Assembly: GCF_000755245.1 (NCBI RefSeq) | Contig: NZ_BBMP01000006.1 | Span: 124,001 to 188,000 of the forward strand | Direction of reading: 5' to 3' | From: Halococcus sediminicola | GTDB lineage: Archaea > Halobacteriota > Halobacteria > Halobacteriales > Halococcaceae | Length of the DNA stretch: 64,000 nt | Shown here: positions 46,135-56,176 of the stretch, one piece after another | Layout of the letters: every line of letters starts with the position of its first letter | How positions within the stretch are numbered: the first letter of the stretch is position 1 | Program-made: the position numbers and the translations under genes | Notes under the pieces: model-generated | Told to the model about the DNA's origin: nothing | What the model saw: the letters and a program-made list of their open reading frames with translations, nothing else | Database searches by the model: none

Positions 46135-47541
46135 ATGGCCGAGTCACGTGACAGCGGTCTGGCGAAGGTGCTCTCGAAGCGCGAGACGCTGGTACTGGCG
46201 TTCGGCGCGATGATCGGCTGGGGATGGATCATCCTCTCGGGAACGTGGATCAACGAGGCCGGGCCGACGGGCGCAATCATCGCGTTCCTGCTCGGTGGTC
46301 TGCTGGTCGGGGTCGTCGCGATCATCTACGGCGAACTCGCGTCGGCGATGCCGTTCGTCGGGGGCGAACACGTCTACAGCCACCGTGCGCTCGGGTCGAC
46401 TGGTTCGTTCATCTGCACGTGGGCGATCATCTTCGGCTACGTGACCGTGGCGGCGTTCGAGGCGGTCGCGTTCCCGTCGGCGCTGGCGTACGTCGTTCCC
46501 GGTTTCAACACGCTCGAACTGTGGAGCATCGCCGGCGAACCCGTCTACGGGACGTGGATCCTCGCCGGGCTACTGGCAACGGTCGGGATCACCTATCTCA
46601 ACTACCGCGGGATCCGGGTCGCAGCACAGTTCCAGATCATCATGACGATCGTCATCGGCGCCGCTGGCTTGCTGCTCATCTTCGGGGCCGTTCCTTTCGG
46701 ACAGCCCTCATCCGATCCGGCCTTCACGTCCGGTACGGCGGGGATCTTCGCGGTCGTTCTCATGACGCCGTTCATGTTCGTCGGCTTCGACGTCATCCCG
46801 CAGTCGGCCGAAGAGGCCGATATCGCGCCGGACTCGCTCGGCAAGCTCATCTTCACGTCCGTGTTTCTCGCCGCCCTGTTCTACATCGCCGTCATCTGGG
46901 GCACGAGCAGAGCGCTTCCGGGCGCGGAACTCGCCGAGAGCACGCTCCCCGCTGCGGCGGCCATGGCGACCCTGTTCGATAGTCCGCTGGTGGGACAGCT
47001 GATGGCGCTCGCGGGTATCGCCGGCATCCTCACCAGCTGGAACGCCTTCATCATCGGCGGGAGCCGCGCGATATTCGCCCTCGCGGAGGCGGGCATGCTC
47101 CCCCGATCGTTGGCGAACGTCCACTCGGAGTACGACACGCCCGGGAGGGCGGTCGTGCTCGTAGGTTCGATCGCCGGCCTGGCGACGCTGTTCGGCGAGC
47201 AGATGCTCACGTGGGTCGTCAACGCCGGTGGGCTGGGCATCGTTACGGCGTGGTTTTTCGTGACGGTGTCGTTCCTCGTTCTCAGGTATCGAGAGCCGGG
47301 AATGGAACGCCCGTACTCGGTCCCGGCGGGCTACGCCGTCGGGGTCTTCGGGGTGATTCTGACGGCGTTTTTCGTCACGCTCTATCTCCCCGGTGGTCCG
47401 TCAGCACTGGTGTGGCCGTACGAGTGGCTGATCGTCCTCACGTGGGCGCTGCTCGGGGTCGTCTTCTATCTGTATTCGGTCAAGGCGTCGAGCGGCACGG
47501 TCGACGACCCGACCGGTTCGCTCGACTCGCTCGAAGACTGA
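46135..47541 (+). CDS. APC family amino acid permease
   Basis: A 468-residue transporter with 12 predicted helices, beginning MAESRDSGLAKVLSKRETLVLAFGAMIGWGWIILSG. The G-A-M-I-G-W-G-W motif in the first helix and MPFVGGEHVYSHRAL in the second are typical of amino acid permeases of the APC superfamily. It is followed by the aminotransferase at 47644, and the pair parallels the neighbouring permease and aminotransferase modules. Substrate unknown, probably an amino acid or amine. Confidence 0.88.
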   Translation: MAESRDSGLAKVLSKRETLVLAFGAMIGWGWIILSGTWINEAGPTGAIIAFLLGGLLVGVVAIIYGELASAMPFVGGEHVYSHRALGSTGSFICTWAIIFGYVTVAAFEAVAFPSALAYVVPGFNTLELWSIAGEPVYGTWILAGLLATVGITYLNYRGIRVAAQFQIIMTIVIGAAGLLLIFGAVPFGQPSSDPAFTSGTAGIFAVVLMTPFMFVGFDVIPQSAEEADIAPDSLGKLIFTSVFLAALFYIAVIWGTSRALPGAELAESTLPAAAAMATLFDSPLVGQLMALAGIAGILTSWNAFIIGGSRAIFALAEAGMLPRSLANVHSEYDTPGRAVVLVGSIAGLATLFGEQMLTWVVNAGGLGIVTAWFFVTVSFLVLRYREPGMERPYSVPAGYAVGVFGVILTAFFVTLYLPGGPSALVWPYEWLIVLTWALLGVVFYLYSVKASSGTVDDPTGSLDSLED

Positions 47542-47643
47542 GGATCGAATCGGACCTCGATATCCGTCCCCGTCGAAGGACGATGTATCATCGCCCGAAA
47601 AGCACCTGAAAAGATTTACTACTGTTTGCAACCGTGTTCCGCT

Positions 47644-48987
47644 ATGGTCGCCAGTCAGCCGATAGAGACGCTTCATCTCGCCGAAGAGCCGGAGATCACT
47701 ACCGAAATCCCCGGGCCGAACTCGAAGGAGCTCCTCGACCGCCAACGGGAGATCGACAGCAGCGCCGTCGCCTACCCGAAGGCCATCCCCATCGCCATCA
47801 ACGAGGCGAAGGGTGCGACGATACGCGACGCCGACGGGAACGTCTTCCTCGATTTCTTCGCGGGCATCGGCGTGCTGAACGTCGGCCACTCGAACCCCTA
47901 CGTCCTTGAGGCCGTCCACGACCAGCTGGACGACGTGACACACACCATCGACTTCCCGACCGAGGCGCGCCTCGAACTCATCGAGAAACTCGACTCGATC
48001 GCTCCCGGCAATCTCAAGGGCAACAACCGCGTCATCTTCGGCGGTCCCACCGGCAGCGACGCGATCGAAGGCTCGATCAAACTGGCGAAGTACAACACCG
48101 GCGGCACGGGAATGATCAGTTTCCGAGGAGCGTATCACGGCACGACCGCCGGTGCCGGCAGTCTGACCGCCGGCAAGAAATACAAAGACGACTACGCGCC
48201 GCTCCTTCCCGACGTCGCCTACGCCCCCTACCCTCGCAATGAAAACGAGGTCGAACACGCCCTCCGGGAGGTACGGGAACTGGTCGAGGACCCCTACGGC
48301 GGGCTATCTAACCCGGCCGGCATCTGGGTTGAGCCGATTCAGGGCGAGGGCGGCGTCATCGTCCCGCCCGAGGAGTTCCTGCCCGGTCTCAAGGAGATCA
48401 CCGAGGCGAACGATCTCCTGCTTGTCGTCGACGAGATTCAGGCCGGCATGGGTCGAACCGGCGAGTGGTTCGCCGCCGACCACTACGGCGTCACCCCCGA
48501 CGCCATCACGATGGCGAAGGGAATCGGCGGCATGGGATTGCCCCTGAGCGCGATGCTCTATCACGAGAAGTACGATACCTGGGAAGCGGGCGGCCACGTC
48601 GGCACGTTCCGCGGCAACGCCCCCGCGATGGTCGGCGGCATGAAGGCCATCGAGTACATCCAACAGCACGATTTACTCACTCACGCCACCGAGGTCGGCG
48701 ACTACATGCGCTCGCGCCTCCGAGAGGCGGCGACCGAGACACCGTCTCTGGCGGACGTCCGCGGAAAGGGGCTGTTCATCGGGGCCGAGTTCCGCGATTC
48801 GAACGGCGAACCGATGCAGGAGACCGTGAACGACATTCAGGAGTACTGCTATCAACACGGCGTGCTCGTCTGGACTGCGGGTCGCCACGGAACCGTGCTT
48901 CGACTGCTTCCACCGCTCGTGGTCACCGAGAGACAGGCCGAGGTGGGACTCGACATCGTTATCGAGGCGATCAGCCGGATGGGTTGA
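47644..48987 (+). CDS. class III aminotransferase, paralogue of 40644-42026
   Basis: A 447-residue PLP-dependent aminotransferase. The lysine is K292 in DAITMAKGIGGMGLP, the phosphate motif [22 protein letters not shown] (133-154), and the Asp of [17 protein letters not shown] (263). It aligns end to end with the protein at 40644-42026, sharing long identical blocks (for example [15 protein letters not shown], [21 protein letters not shown], [15 protein letters not shown], EYIQQHDLL, [15 protein letters not shown]), so it is a recent paralogue. It differs by a shorter segment around residue 180. A TATA-like aagatttacta lies about 30 nt before the ATG. It follows an APC permease by 102 nt. Confidence 0.87.
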   Translation: MVASQPIETLHLAEEPEITTEIPGPNSKELLDRQREIDSSAVAYPKAIPIAINEAKGATIRDADGNVFLDFFAGIGVLNVGHSNPYVLEAVHDQLDDVTHTIDFPTEARLELIEKLDSIAPGNLKGNNRVIFGGPTGSDAIEGSIKLAKYNTGGTGMISFRGAYHGTTAGAGSLTAGKKYKDDYAPLLPDVAYAPYPRNENEVEHALREVRELVEDPYGGLSNPAGIWVEPIQGEGGVIVPPEEFLPGLKEITEANDLLLVVDEIQAGMGRTGEWFAADHYGVTPDAITMAKGIGGMGLPLSAMLYHEKYDTWEAGGHVGTFRGNAPAMVGGMKAIEYIQQHDLLTHATEVGDYMRSRLREAATETPSLADVRGKGLFIGAEFRDSNGEPMQETVNDIQEYCYQHGVLVWTAGRHGTVLRLLPPLVVTERQAEVGLDIVIEAISRMG

Positions 48988-49068
48988 GCGGCCGCCACTG
49001 ACCGTTCGACGTCCTCGGAATCGACAGCGGAATTTTCACTCCATCGTTCTCGAACGAACGAGCGAAAT

Positions 49069-51432
49069 CTACGGGTTTTCGTTCGTGGCCCGCCAGAGCT
49101 TCTCCGGGGTGAGCGGCATGTCGAGGTGGTCGATACCGAACGGTTCGAGCGCATCGACCACGGCGTTGACCATCGCCGGTTCGGCGGCGATGGTCGCCGA
49201 TTCGCCGACACCCTTCACCCCGAGGGGATTGTGTGGGCTCGGCGTCTCCGTCGTCCCCGTCTCGAAATTCGGGAGCTGGCCCGCCTTGGGAACGGTGTAA
49301 TCCTGCATCGAGCCGGTCACCAGCGTGCCGTTGTCGTCGTAGACCGCCCCCTCGAACAGGGCGGCACCGATGCCCTGTGCGATGCCGCCGTGGATCTGTC
49401 CCTCGACGATCATCGGGTTGATCTGCTTGCCACAGTCGTCGACGGCGACGTACCGCTCGATGTCTATCTCGCCGCTCTCCGGGTCGACCTCCACGACGGC
49501 GACGTGCGTCCCGAAGGGGAACGTGAAGTTCTCCGGGTCGTAGAACGACGTCGCTTCGAGGCCGGGTTCGACGTCGTCCGGCATGTCGTGGGCGAGGTAC
49601 GCCTGTTGGGCGACTTCCTGTATCGTCAGCGAGCGCTCCGGAGCGCCCGCTACCTCGAACGCCCCCTCCTCGAACGTGATGTCTCCCACATCGGCCTCCA
49701 GTTGGTGGGCAGCAATCGTCCGCGCTTTCTCGACCACCTTTCCGGCGCTCTGGGCGATTGCCCCGCCGCCGACCGGGGCGCTTCGGCTTCCGTACGTCCC
49801 TCTGCCCTCCGGGATCTGGTCCGTGTCCCCCTCGACGATCTCGATGTCCTCGTAGGGGATGCCGAGTTCGGTCGCCGCGATCTGGGCGTACGTCGTCCGG
49901 TGGCCCTGTCCCTGGTCGGCCGTCCCGCAGAACACTGTCGCCGTCCCGGTGGGGTGGACGCGGACGAGACCGCTCTCCCAGAGACCGGCCTGCGACCCGA
50001 GTTCGCCGGCCGTCTGCGAGGGCGCGAGACCGGCCGATTCGACGAAGCACGCGACCCCGATGCCGAGATACCGACCTTCCGAACGAAGTTCTTCCTGACG
50101 CTCCCGGAGGTCGTCGTACCCTACGATATCGAGCGCCTCGTCCATCGCTTTCTCGTAGTCGCCGCTGTCGTAGACCACCGCGACGCTGGTCTCGAACGGG
50201 AAATCATCGGCGTCAATGAGGTTTCGCCGACGCAACTCCACGGGGTCGAAATCGGCCTCCCGAGCGGCGACGTCAACCAGCCGTTCGGTCACGTAGATGC
50301 CCTCCGCGCGTCCCGCTCCACGATAGGCATCCACCGGCGTCGTGGTGGTGAACGCCCCGACGACCCGGCAGTGTATCGCGGGGATGTCGTACTCGCTCGA
50401 AAGGATGGTCCCGTACAGATACGAGGGCGTGGCCGTGGCGAACTGCGACAGGAACGCCCCGAGACCGGCGTGGGTCTCGACGCGCAGGGCCGTAATGTTC
50501 CCGTCCTCGTCGAGCGCGATCGCCCCCTCGGTCACGTGGTCGCGGCCGTGGCAGTCCGTGACGTATCCCTCCGAGCGCGTCGCCTGCCACTTCACCGGCC
50601 GTCCGAGCTGCATCGAACACCACGCCACGACCGCCTCGTCGGGATAGTGGTAGATCTTGCTGCCGAACCCGCCGCCGACTTCGGGGGCGATGACGTCGAT
50701 TTTCTGCTCGGGGAGGCCGAGCGTGCCCGTCGAGAGCAGCAGTCGGTGGAGATGAGGGTTCTGACTCGTCATCCACAGCGTCAGCTTCTCGGTAGCGGTG
50801 TCGAAGTCGGCCAGTGCGGCCCGCGGCTCCATCGCGTTCGGGATGATCCGTTGTTGAACGAGGTCCACCTCGGCCGTGTGTGCGGCGGTCTCGAACGCCT
50901 CGTCGACGGCGTCTCCGTCGCCGAGTTCCCAGTCGAAGGCGACGTTGTCGGGCGCTTCCTCGTGAACCGTCGGTGCGCTTTCCTCGACTGCGGCGGCCGG
51001 GTCGGTGACGGCGTCCAGCCGCTCGTACGTGACGTCGATGAGACCGAGCGCGTCCTGTGCGATATATCGGTCCTCGGCCACCACGACGGCGATTCCGTCG
51101 CCGGTGTGGCGAGTCTTGTCGGTGGCAAGAATCTTGTACTGGGGCGTCACGAGTCCCGGCAGCAGCCACGCCGTCGGGATGTCATTCGGAACCCCGCTCT
51201 CATCGATGTCCGCACCGGTATAGACGGCGATCACACCGTCGTGAGCCTCGGCGTCGCTCGTGTCGATGTTCTCGATTCGGGCGTGGGCGTACCGACTGCG
51301 AAGGATGGCGGCGTGGGCCGTCCCCGGCAGTGAGATGTCAGCCGTGTACTCGGCCTCGCCGGTGACGAGTGCGGCGTCCTCGCGGCGCTCGACCGCCGAG
51401 CCAAACGCCTCTTTGGGGTGGTCTGTGGGCAT
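49069..51432 (-). CDS. xanthine dehydrogenase/CoxL-like molybdopterin subunit
   Basis: A 787-residue Mo-cofactor-binding large subunit of the molybdenum hydroxylase family. The active-site loop reads AYRGAGR (369-375), the form II CoxL (CODH-like) or XDH-type sequence, rather than the AYxCSFR of true form I CO dehydrogenase. VGGGFGSKIY (252-261) and, near the end, the catalytic Glu in GVGESATIAAEPAMVNAVVDAL support the family. The usual partner subunits (FAD-binding medium and 2Fe-2S small) are not adjacent. It ends 14 nt before a biotin-carrier gene (in map order) that opens a 5-oxoprolinase/acyl carboxylase cluster. Substrate unknown. Confidence 0.85.
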   Translation of the reverse strand: MPTDHPKEAFGSAVERREDAALVTGEAEYTADISLPGTAHAAILRSRYAHARIENIDTSDAEAHDGVIAVYTGADIDESGVPNDIPTAWLLPGLVTPQYKILATDKTRHTGDGIAVVVAEDRYIAQDALGLIDVTYERLDAVTDPAAAVEESAPTVHEEAPDNVAFDWELGDGDAVDEAFETAAHTAEVDLVQQRIIPNAMEPRAALADFDTATEKLTLWMTSQNPHLHRLLLSTGTLGLPEQKIDVIAPEVGGGFGSKIYHYPDEAVVAWCSMQLGRPVKWQATRSEGYVTDCHGRDHVTEGAIALDEDGNITALRVETHAGLGAFLSQFATATPSYLYGTILSSEYDIPAIHCRVVGAFTTTTPVDAYRGAGRAEGIYVTERLVDVAAREADFDPVELRRRNLIDADDFPFETSVAVVYDSGDYEKAMDEALDIVGYDDLRERQEELRSEGRYLGIGVACFVESAGLAPSQTAGELGSQAGLWESGLVRVHPTGTATVFCGTADQGQGHRTTYAQIAATELGIPYEDIEIVEGDTDQIPEGRGTYGSRSAPVGGGAIAQSAGKVVEKARTIAAHQLEADVGDITFEEGAFEVAGAPERSLTIQEVAQQAYLAHDMPDDVEPGLEATSFYDPENFTFPFGTHVAVVEVDPESGEIDIERYVAVDDCGKQINPMIVEGQIHGGIAQGIGAALFEGAVYDDNGTLVTGSMQDYTVPKAGQLPNFETGTTETPSPHNPLGVKGVGESATIAAEPAMVNAVVDALEPFGIDHLDMPLTPEKLWRATNENP

Positions 51433-51446
51433 GATTCATACACCAA

Positions 51447-51695
51447 TCATTCCGGCGCGATCTCGACGAGTTCTTGACCGGCTTCGATCTCGACTTCGTT
51501 CTCGACGAACACCCGCTCGACGACGCCGTCGGCGTCGGACGTGATCTCGTTGAAGTTCTTCATGACGCCGATCATCCCTACGACGTCCCCCTCTTCGATT
51601 CGGTCGCCCTCCTCGACGTAGAACTCCTCGTCCGGGTCCGGCCGCCGGTAGAAGACGCCCGGCATCGGTGCCTCGATGGTGGTATTCTCGCTCAT
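51447..51695 (-). CDS. accB: biotin/lipoyl attachment protein (AccB-type)
   Basis: An 82-residue single biotinyl domain beginning MSENTTIEAPMPGVFYRRPDPDEEFYV. The lysine that would carry biotin is K46 in GVMKNFNEI; the usual context is MKM, here MKN, a variant also seen in other carrier proteins of this group. The second beta half is VVERVFVENEVEIEAGQELVEI. Together with the biotin carboxylase at 54689 it makes the biotin module of a small carboxylase. It is upstream of the CoxL-like gene on the same strand, with 14 nt between them, so the two may be co-transcribed. Confidence 0.8.
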   Translation of the reverse strand: MSENTTIEAPMPGVFYRRPDPDEEFYVEEGDRIEEGDVVGMIGVMKNFNEITSDADGVVERVFVENEVEIEAGQELVEIAPE

Positions 51696-51946
51696 TTGCG
51701 GTTATCTGGTCGTTCCGGTGTACGCATTACCTTATTGGTATTTTTCTTTCATATTTCCCGTGGCTATTTATCCCGTAACGCCATCGGGCGACGTCGTTCT
51801 CCGCTGCTCCCGATTCGCCTTCCAAACCGCCGCGCGACGATGACTGCTCACGGCGCGCTCGATAGCACGCCCACGAGTCGCAAATCGGTGTACCGCTCTC
51901 CGTGATGGCGGCCAAGGTTGATTATCGCCCGCCGCCATGCTCGCTC

Positions 51947-52708
51947 ATGGTGACGATCGACATCAACTGCGACATGGGCGAGAGCTTCGGCAACTGGTCG
52001 ATGGGCCGCGACGAGGAAGTGATGCCCTACATCACCTCCGCCAACATCGCCGGCGGCTACCACGCCGGCGATCCACACGTTATGCGCGAAACCGTCGACC
52101 GTGCCGTCGGTCACGATGTCGGTATCGGCGTTCATCCCGGCCTGCCGGACAAGATGGGGTTCGGTCGTCGGCAGATGGACGCGACCCCGGAGGAGTTGCG
52201 CGAGTACGTGCTCTACCAACTCGGTGCGCTCTCGTCGTTCGCCGACGCCAACGGAGCCTCGGTACAGCACGTGAAACCCCACGGCGCGATGTACTCGATG
52301 CTCTCGGAGAGTCCCGACCACGCGCGGGCCGTCATGGAGGGGATCACCGAACTGGATGCGGACCTCATCTATCTGGCGACCGATATGAACATCTACGAAG
52401 TCGCACAGGAATTCGACGATCTCAAGAGTGTGTTCGAGGGCTACGTCGACCTCACCTACCGGCCGGACCGAAGCGTCATCGTCGAACAGGAGAAGGAACG
52501 GCCGGACACGGAGCTGGTCGCCGAGCGGTTCGTCAGTATCGCGCTGGACGGCGAGGTCGAGGCCGAAAACGGCGAGACGATCGACATTCCGGCCGACAGC
52601 ATCTGTATCCACGGCGACACGCCGAACGCCGTGGAGATTCTGGAAGCGATCCACGACCGGGTCGACGAGCACGACATCGAACTCGCCCCGCTTGCCGAGA
52701 TCGTCTGA
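51947..52708 (+). CDS. pxpA: 5-oxoprolinase subunit A (LamB/YcsF family)
   Basis: A 253-residue LamB/YcsF protein, starting MVTIDINCDMGESFGNWSMG. The family motifs are SANIAGGYHAGDPHVM, GVHPGLPDKMGFGRR and KPHGAMYSML, where the acidic and histidine residues form the site. In bacteria it acts with PxpB and PxpC to cleave 5-oxoproline to glutamate using ATP. A TATA-like ttgattatcg (51917-51926) is about 27 nt before the ATG. It converges with pxpC with 16 nt between stops. Confidence 0.88.
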   Translation: MVTIDINCDMGESFGNWSMGRDEEVMPYITSANIAGGYHAGDPHVMRETVDRAVGHDVGIGVHPGLPDKMGFGRRQMDATPEELREYVLYQLGALSSFADANGASVQHVKPHGAMYSMLSESPDHARAVMEGITELDADLIYLATDMNIYEVAQEFDDLKSVFEGYVDLTYRPDRSVIVEQEKERPDTELVAERFVSIALDGEVEAENGETIDIPADSICIHGDTPNAVEILEAIHDRVDEHDIELAPLAEIV

Positions 52709-52724
52709 TCAATCGGTTATCCGC

Positions 52725-53693
52725 TCAGCCGAGAGAATCTCGAATCGCATCGAGAGTCCGCGACTGTGCCTTTCTCGCGTCGAGCGCCTCGTCGATCGAT
52801 ATCGACTCGAAATCGACCGTCCCGTGCGTCGGCCGCTGGGCGAGCCGGTCACGGTCGGGGCTGATGACGGTCCCGACCGTCGCGTAGCCGCCGCCGGTGA
52901 CGGCATCGCGCATCAGGATGATCGGCTGTTCGGGCACCTGAATCGAGCCGATGGGATAGCCGAGATCCACGACGTTCGAGGGATCCGCCCCGGCACCGAA
53001 CGGCTGTTCGCGCTCGACGAACTCGATGTCGGGTCCCGTGAGCCGATAGCCCACCCGGTCGGCCTCGGGTGTCACCGACCAGTCGGCGTCGAGAAATGCT
53101 TCCTTACTCTCGTCGGTCAGGCGGTAGTCGCAGAGACCCATCACGACCCGGATCGAGGCGTCGTCGGCGTAGTCCGGGCGATGGTCGGATTCGACGCTGT
53201 TTCCGACAAAGTTGGATCCATCGGAGGCGTCACCCACTGAGAGCACGTCGCCGGCTTCGAGTTCGCGGCCCTCGTAGCCGCCGAGACCGATGAGCGTGTA
53301 GGTGGCACGGCTGTCCATGACGGTGGGGACGTCGATGCCGCCGGCGATGGCGAGATACGACCGCGCGCCCGCGGTCGCGTAGTCGACCGAGAGGGTCTGG
53401 CCGGCATCGACGGAGACGGCCTCCCAGAGCGGGACGTCCTCGCCGTCGAGTTCGGGCGACATGTCCGCCCCGGTGACGGCGACGACGGCGTCCTCCTCGA
53501 ATTCGAGGTCGGATCCATAATACGTCATTTCGAGCGTTGCGGCGTCCTCGGAGTTGCCGACGAGCGCGTTCGCCACTCGATGGGCGAACTCGTCCATCGC
53601 ACCTGCGGGCGGCATCCCGATGTGGTAGTGGCCGTATCGACCGGTATCCTGGACCGTCGTCGACAGTCCCGGCTCTTCGACACGGAGGCTCAT
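52725..53693 (-). CDS. pxpC: 5-oxoprolinase subunit C (KipA/AHS2 family)
   Basis: A 322-residue member of the AHS2/KipA family, [47 protein letters not shown], with the conserved [15 protein letters not shown] segment. It forms the ATP-dependent 5-oxoprolinase with PxpA and PxpB. It is often annotated as a biotin-dependent carboxyltransferase family protein, although it is not a carboxylase by itself. It overlaps the start of pxpB by 4 nt. Confidence 0.87.
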   Translation of the reverse strand: MSLRVEEPGLSTTVQDTGRYGHYHIGMPPAGAMDEFAHRVANALVGNSEDAATLEMTYYGSDLEFEEDAVVAVTGADMSPELDGEDVPLWEAVSVDAGQTLSVDYATAGARSYLAIAGGIDVPTVMDSRATYTLIGLGGYEGRELEAGDVLSVGDASDGSNFVGNSVESDHRPDYADDASIRVVMGLCDYRLTDESKEAFLDADWSVTPEADRVGYRLTGPDIEFVEREQPFGAGADPSNVVDLGYPIGSIQVPEQPIILMRDAVTGGGYATVGTVISPDRDRLAQRPTHGTVDFESISIDEALDARKAQSRTLDAIRDSLG

Positions 53694-54592
53694 GCGACTT
53701 CCTCCACGACCCGCTCGTTGTATCCATATGGGTCGGCGAAGAACTCGTCCGGCTCGAAGGCCAGATCACCAGTGGTGTACTCGTAGCTGTCGTTCTCGAC
53801 CGCGTTCCGGATCCGGTCGTACTCGTCGCGGTCGATCCGCCGGAACGTGACGATGTCGCCGGGATTGAGATAGACCATCGACTCCTCGAACCCGGACAGC
53901 GACTGCTCGACGTCGAGCACCTCGACCGGCGTCCGTCCGAACAGCTGGTAGCCGCCCGCGCCCTGGACCGGATAGACCACCGAGAACGCTCCGCCGTACC
54001 CGATCGCGCGGCTCGGCGTGTTCGTGCGCGGCTGGACGTACTTCGGGACCTCGATCTGGCGGTCGGCGGGCACCATCTGAAACATCCACGGAAGCCCGGG
54101 GACGAAGCCCATCATCGTCACCATCTGTGGCTGGCTCGAGTGGGCCTCGATGAACGCCTCGGCGCTGTCGTAGCCGTTGATCCGAGCCGAGTACTCGAGA
54201 TCGGTCGATTCCGGGTCCTGATGGTTGTCCCTGAAATCCATCATCACCTCGTGGGTCCACGGGTCATCGTAGAGGACGGGGATCTCGACGACCCGGGCGT
54301 CCCACGAGTAGTCCGTGAGGTCGATATCGGCAGCGATCTCCTCCAAGGTCTCGATGAGCGCGTCCGGGTGCAGGCGGTCGGGGTCGAATCGGAGCAGGTA
54401 GGATGCGTTCGCCGGGCACACCTCGACGACCCCGTCGATGTCACGCCGTCGGACCTGCTGAGTGATCGCCATCGCCTTGAAATTGGCATCGAAACTCATC
54501 GCCTCGTCGAGTTCGACGAACACGTGGTCGTCCCCACCGTACGTATACCGTGGCTCGGGGAGGCTCCGGCGCTCGATGACGTCTTCGCTCAT
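53690..54592 (-). CDS. pxpB: 5-oxoprolinase subunit B (KipI/AHS1 family)
   Basis: A 300-residue AHS1/KipI protein. The core contains [15 protein letters not shown] and [42 protein letters not shown]. It is longer than the roughly 220-240 residues of bacterial PxpB; the N-terminal part carries an extra region ([24 protein letters not shown]). It partners PxpC. The pair is divergent from accC at 54689, with a 96-bp shared promoter region. Confidence 0.85.
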   Translation of the reverse strand: MSEDVIERRSLPEPRYTYGGDDHVFVELDEAMSFDANFKAMAITQQVRRRDIDGVVEVCPANASYLLRFDPDRLHPDALIETLEEIAADIDLTDYSWDARVVEIPVLYDDPWTHEVMMDFRDNHQDPESTDLEYSARINGYDSAEAFIEAHSSQPQMVTMMGFVPGLPWMFQMVPADRQIEVPKYVQPRTNTPSRAIGYGGAFSVVYPVQGAGGYQLFGRTPVEVLDVEQSLSGFEESMVYLNPGDIVTFRRIDRDEYDRIRNAVENDSYEYTTGDLAFEPDEFFADPYGYNERVVEEVA

Positions 54593-54688
54593 GGTCCGTT
54601 GACCTCTCTCGACCGATCCACCTATACTTTCCGCAAAATTGAGTCCGCCGAGCGCCATCACTTTTACGCGTGGTGCGCGAAACCGCGA

Positions 54689-56035
54689 ATGATGTTCGAC
54701 GAAGTACTCGTCGCGAACCGTGGCGAGATCGCCGTTCGCGTCATTCAGGCGTGTCACGAACTCGGAATCGACGCGGCCGTCGTCTATAGCGACACCGACG
54801 AGCACGCAAAGCACGTCCGACAGGCCGACGAGGCGGTCCACGTCGGGTCGTCGGCCGCACGCGAGAGCTATCTCGACCAGGACGCCATCCTGGACGCTGC
54901 CCGCCAAGTGGATACTGATGCGATCCATCCGGGTTACGGCTTTCTCGCCGAGAACGCGGACTTCGCGGCCGCCGTCGAGGAGAGCCAGTTCGTCTGGGTC
55001 GGGCCGTCGAGCGACAGCATGACCACGTTCGGCGAGAAGATCCGTGCTCGACAGCAGATGGACCGCGCGGGCGTCCCCATCGTTCCCGGCTCGACTGACC
55101 CGATCGATTCGGCCGCCGAGGTGGAATCGTTCGCAACCGAACACGGCTATCCCGTTGCGATCAAGGCCACCGGTGGCGGTGGTGGCCGTGGACTCGAAGT
55201 CGTCGACGAGGGCGACGACGTCGATTCGAAGCTACAGAAAGCGCGCCAAGAGGGAAAGGAGTATTTCGACAATCCGGCTGTCTACGTCGAGAAGTATCTC
55301 GAAAGCCCTCGCCACATCGAGGTGCAGGTCATCGCGGACGAACACGGCAACGTCCGCCATCTCGGCGATCGTGACTGCTCGCTCCAGCGCCGTCAGCAGA
55401 AGCTCCTCGAAGAGACCCCGTCGCCGGCGCTCTCGGCCGACGAACGGGAAGCGGTCTGCGAGGCGGCGCGTCGCGGCATCGCCGAATCGGAGTACGTCAA
55501 CGCCGGCACCGTCGAGTTCCTCTACGAGAACGGCGAGTTCTACTTCCTCGAAGTCAACGCGCGCATCCAGGTCGAACACACGATCTCCGAGGTGGCAACG
55601 GGTATCGATCTGGTGGCGTGGCAGCTCCGCGTCGCCGCTGGCGAGGAGTTGGAGTTCGCCCAGTCCGACATCCAGCACCGCGGCGCTGCCATCGAGTTCC
55701 GGATCAACGCCGAGAACCCGAGCGAGGACTTCGCCCCGATGCCGGGCGAGTTGACGACCTATCGGCCGCCGCGCGGAATCGGCGTCAGGATCGACGATGG
55801 GGTCGACGAAAATGATAGAATAAGCCCGTTCTACGACTCGATGGTCGCGAAGTTCGTCGTGAGCGGAATCGACCGCGACGAGGCGATCCGTCGCGGGAAG
55901 CGAGCGCTTCGAGAGGCGGCCATCGAGGGCATTCCGACGACGATTCCGTTCCATCTACAGGCGCTCGACGACGAAGCCTTCCTATCCGGCGACCACACCA
56001 CCAAGTACGTCGACGAAGGGATGGATATCGACTAG
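54689..56035 (+). CDS. accC: biotin carboxylase (acetyl-CoA carboxylase subunit A type)
   Basis: A 448-residue ATP-grasp biotin carboxylase. The N-terminal preATP domain starts [27 protein letters not shown], the glycine-rich loop is [14 protein letters not shown], and the catalytic segment is [22 protein letters not shown], with the C-terminal biotin-carboxylase domain intact. It carboxylates the biotin of the nearby AccB. Two ATG codons are in tandem at 54689 and 54692; a TATA-like cttttacgcg (54661-54670) is about 23-28 nt upstream. No dedicated carboxyltransferase subunit is nearby, so the acceptor is unclear. Confidence 0.88.
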   Translation: MMFDEVLVANRGEIAVRVIQACHELGIDAAVVYSDTDEHAKHVRQADEAVHVGSSAARESYLDQDAILDAARQVDTDAIHPGYGFLAENADFAAAVEESQFVWVGPSSDSMTTFGEKIRARQQMDRAGVPIVPGSTDPIDSAAEVESFATEHGYPVAIKATGGGGGRGLEVVDEGDDVDSKLQKARQEGKEYFDNPAVYVEKYLESPRHIEVQVIADEHGNVRHLGDRDCSLQRRQQKLLEETPSPALSADEREAVCEAARRGIAESEYVNAGTVEFLYENGEFYFLEVNARIQVEHTISEVATGIDLVAWQLRVAAGEELEFAQSDIQHRGAAIEFRINAENPSEDFAPMPGELTTYRPPRGIGVRIDDGVDENDRISPFYDSMVAKFVVSGIDRDEAIRRGKRALREAAIEGIPTTIPFHLQALDDEAFLSGDHTTKYVDEGMDID

Positions 56036-56176
56036 ACGGCTTGCGTGACAGACGACTGTAATTATATTTATTACGGTGGTGGGTGAGAGTACATTACGTC
56101 AACGGATGGTTGATTGCTGGCCGTCGGCGGCGAACGGATAGTCTCGGACGGACTGCGAACCGGAAACCGGCTCCCG

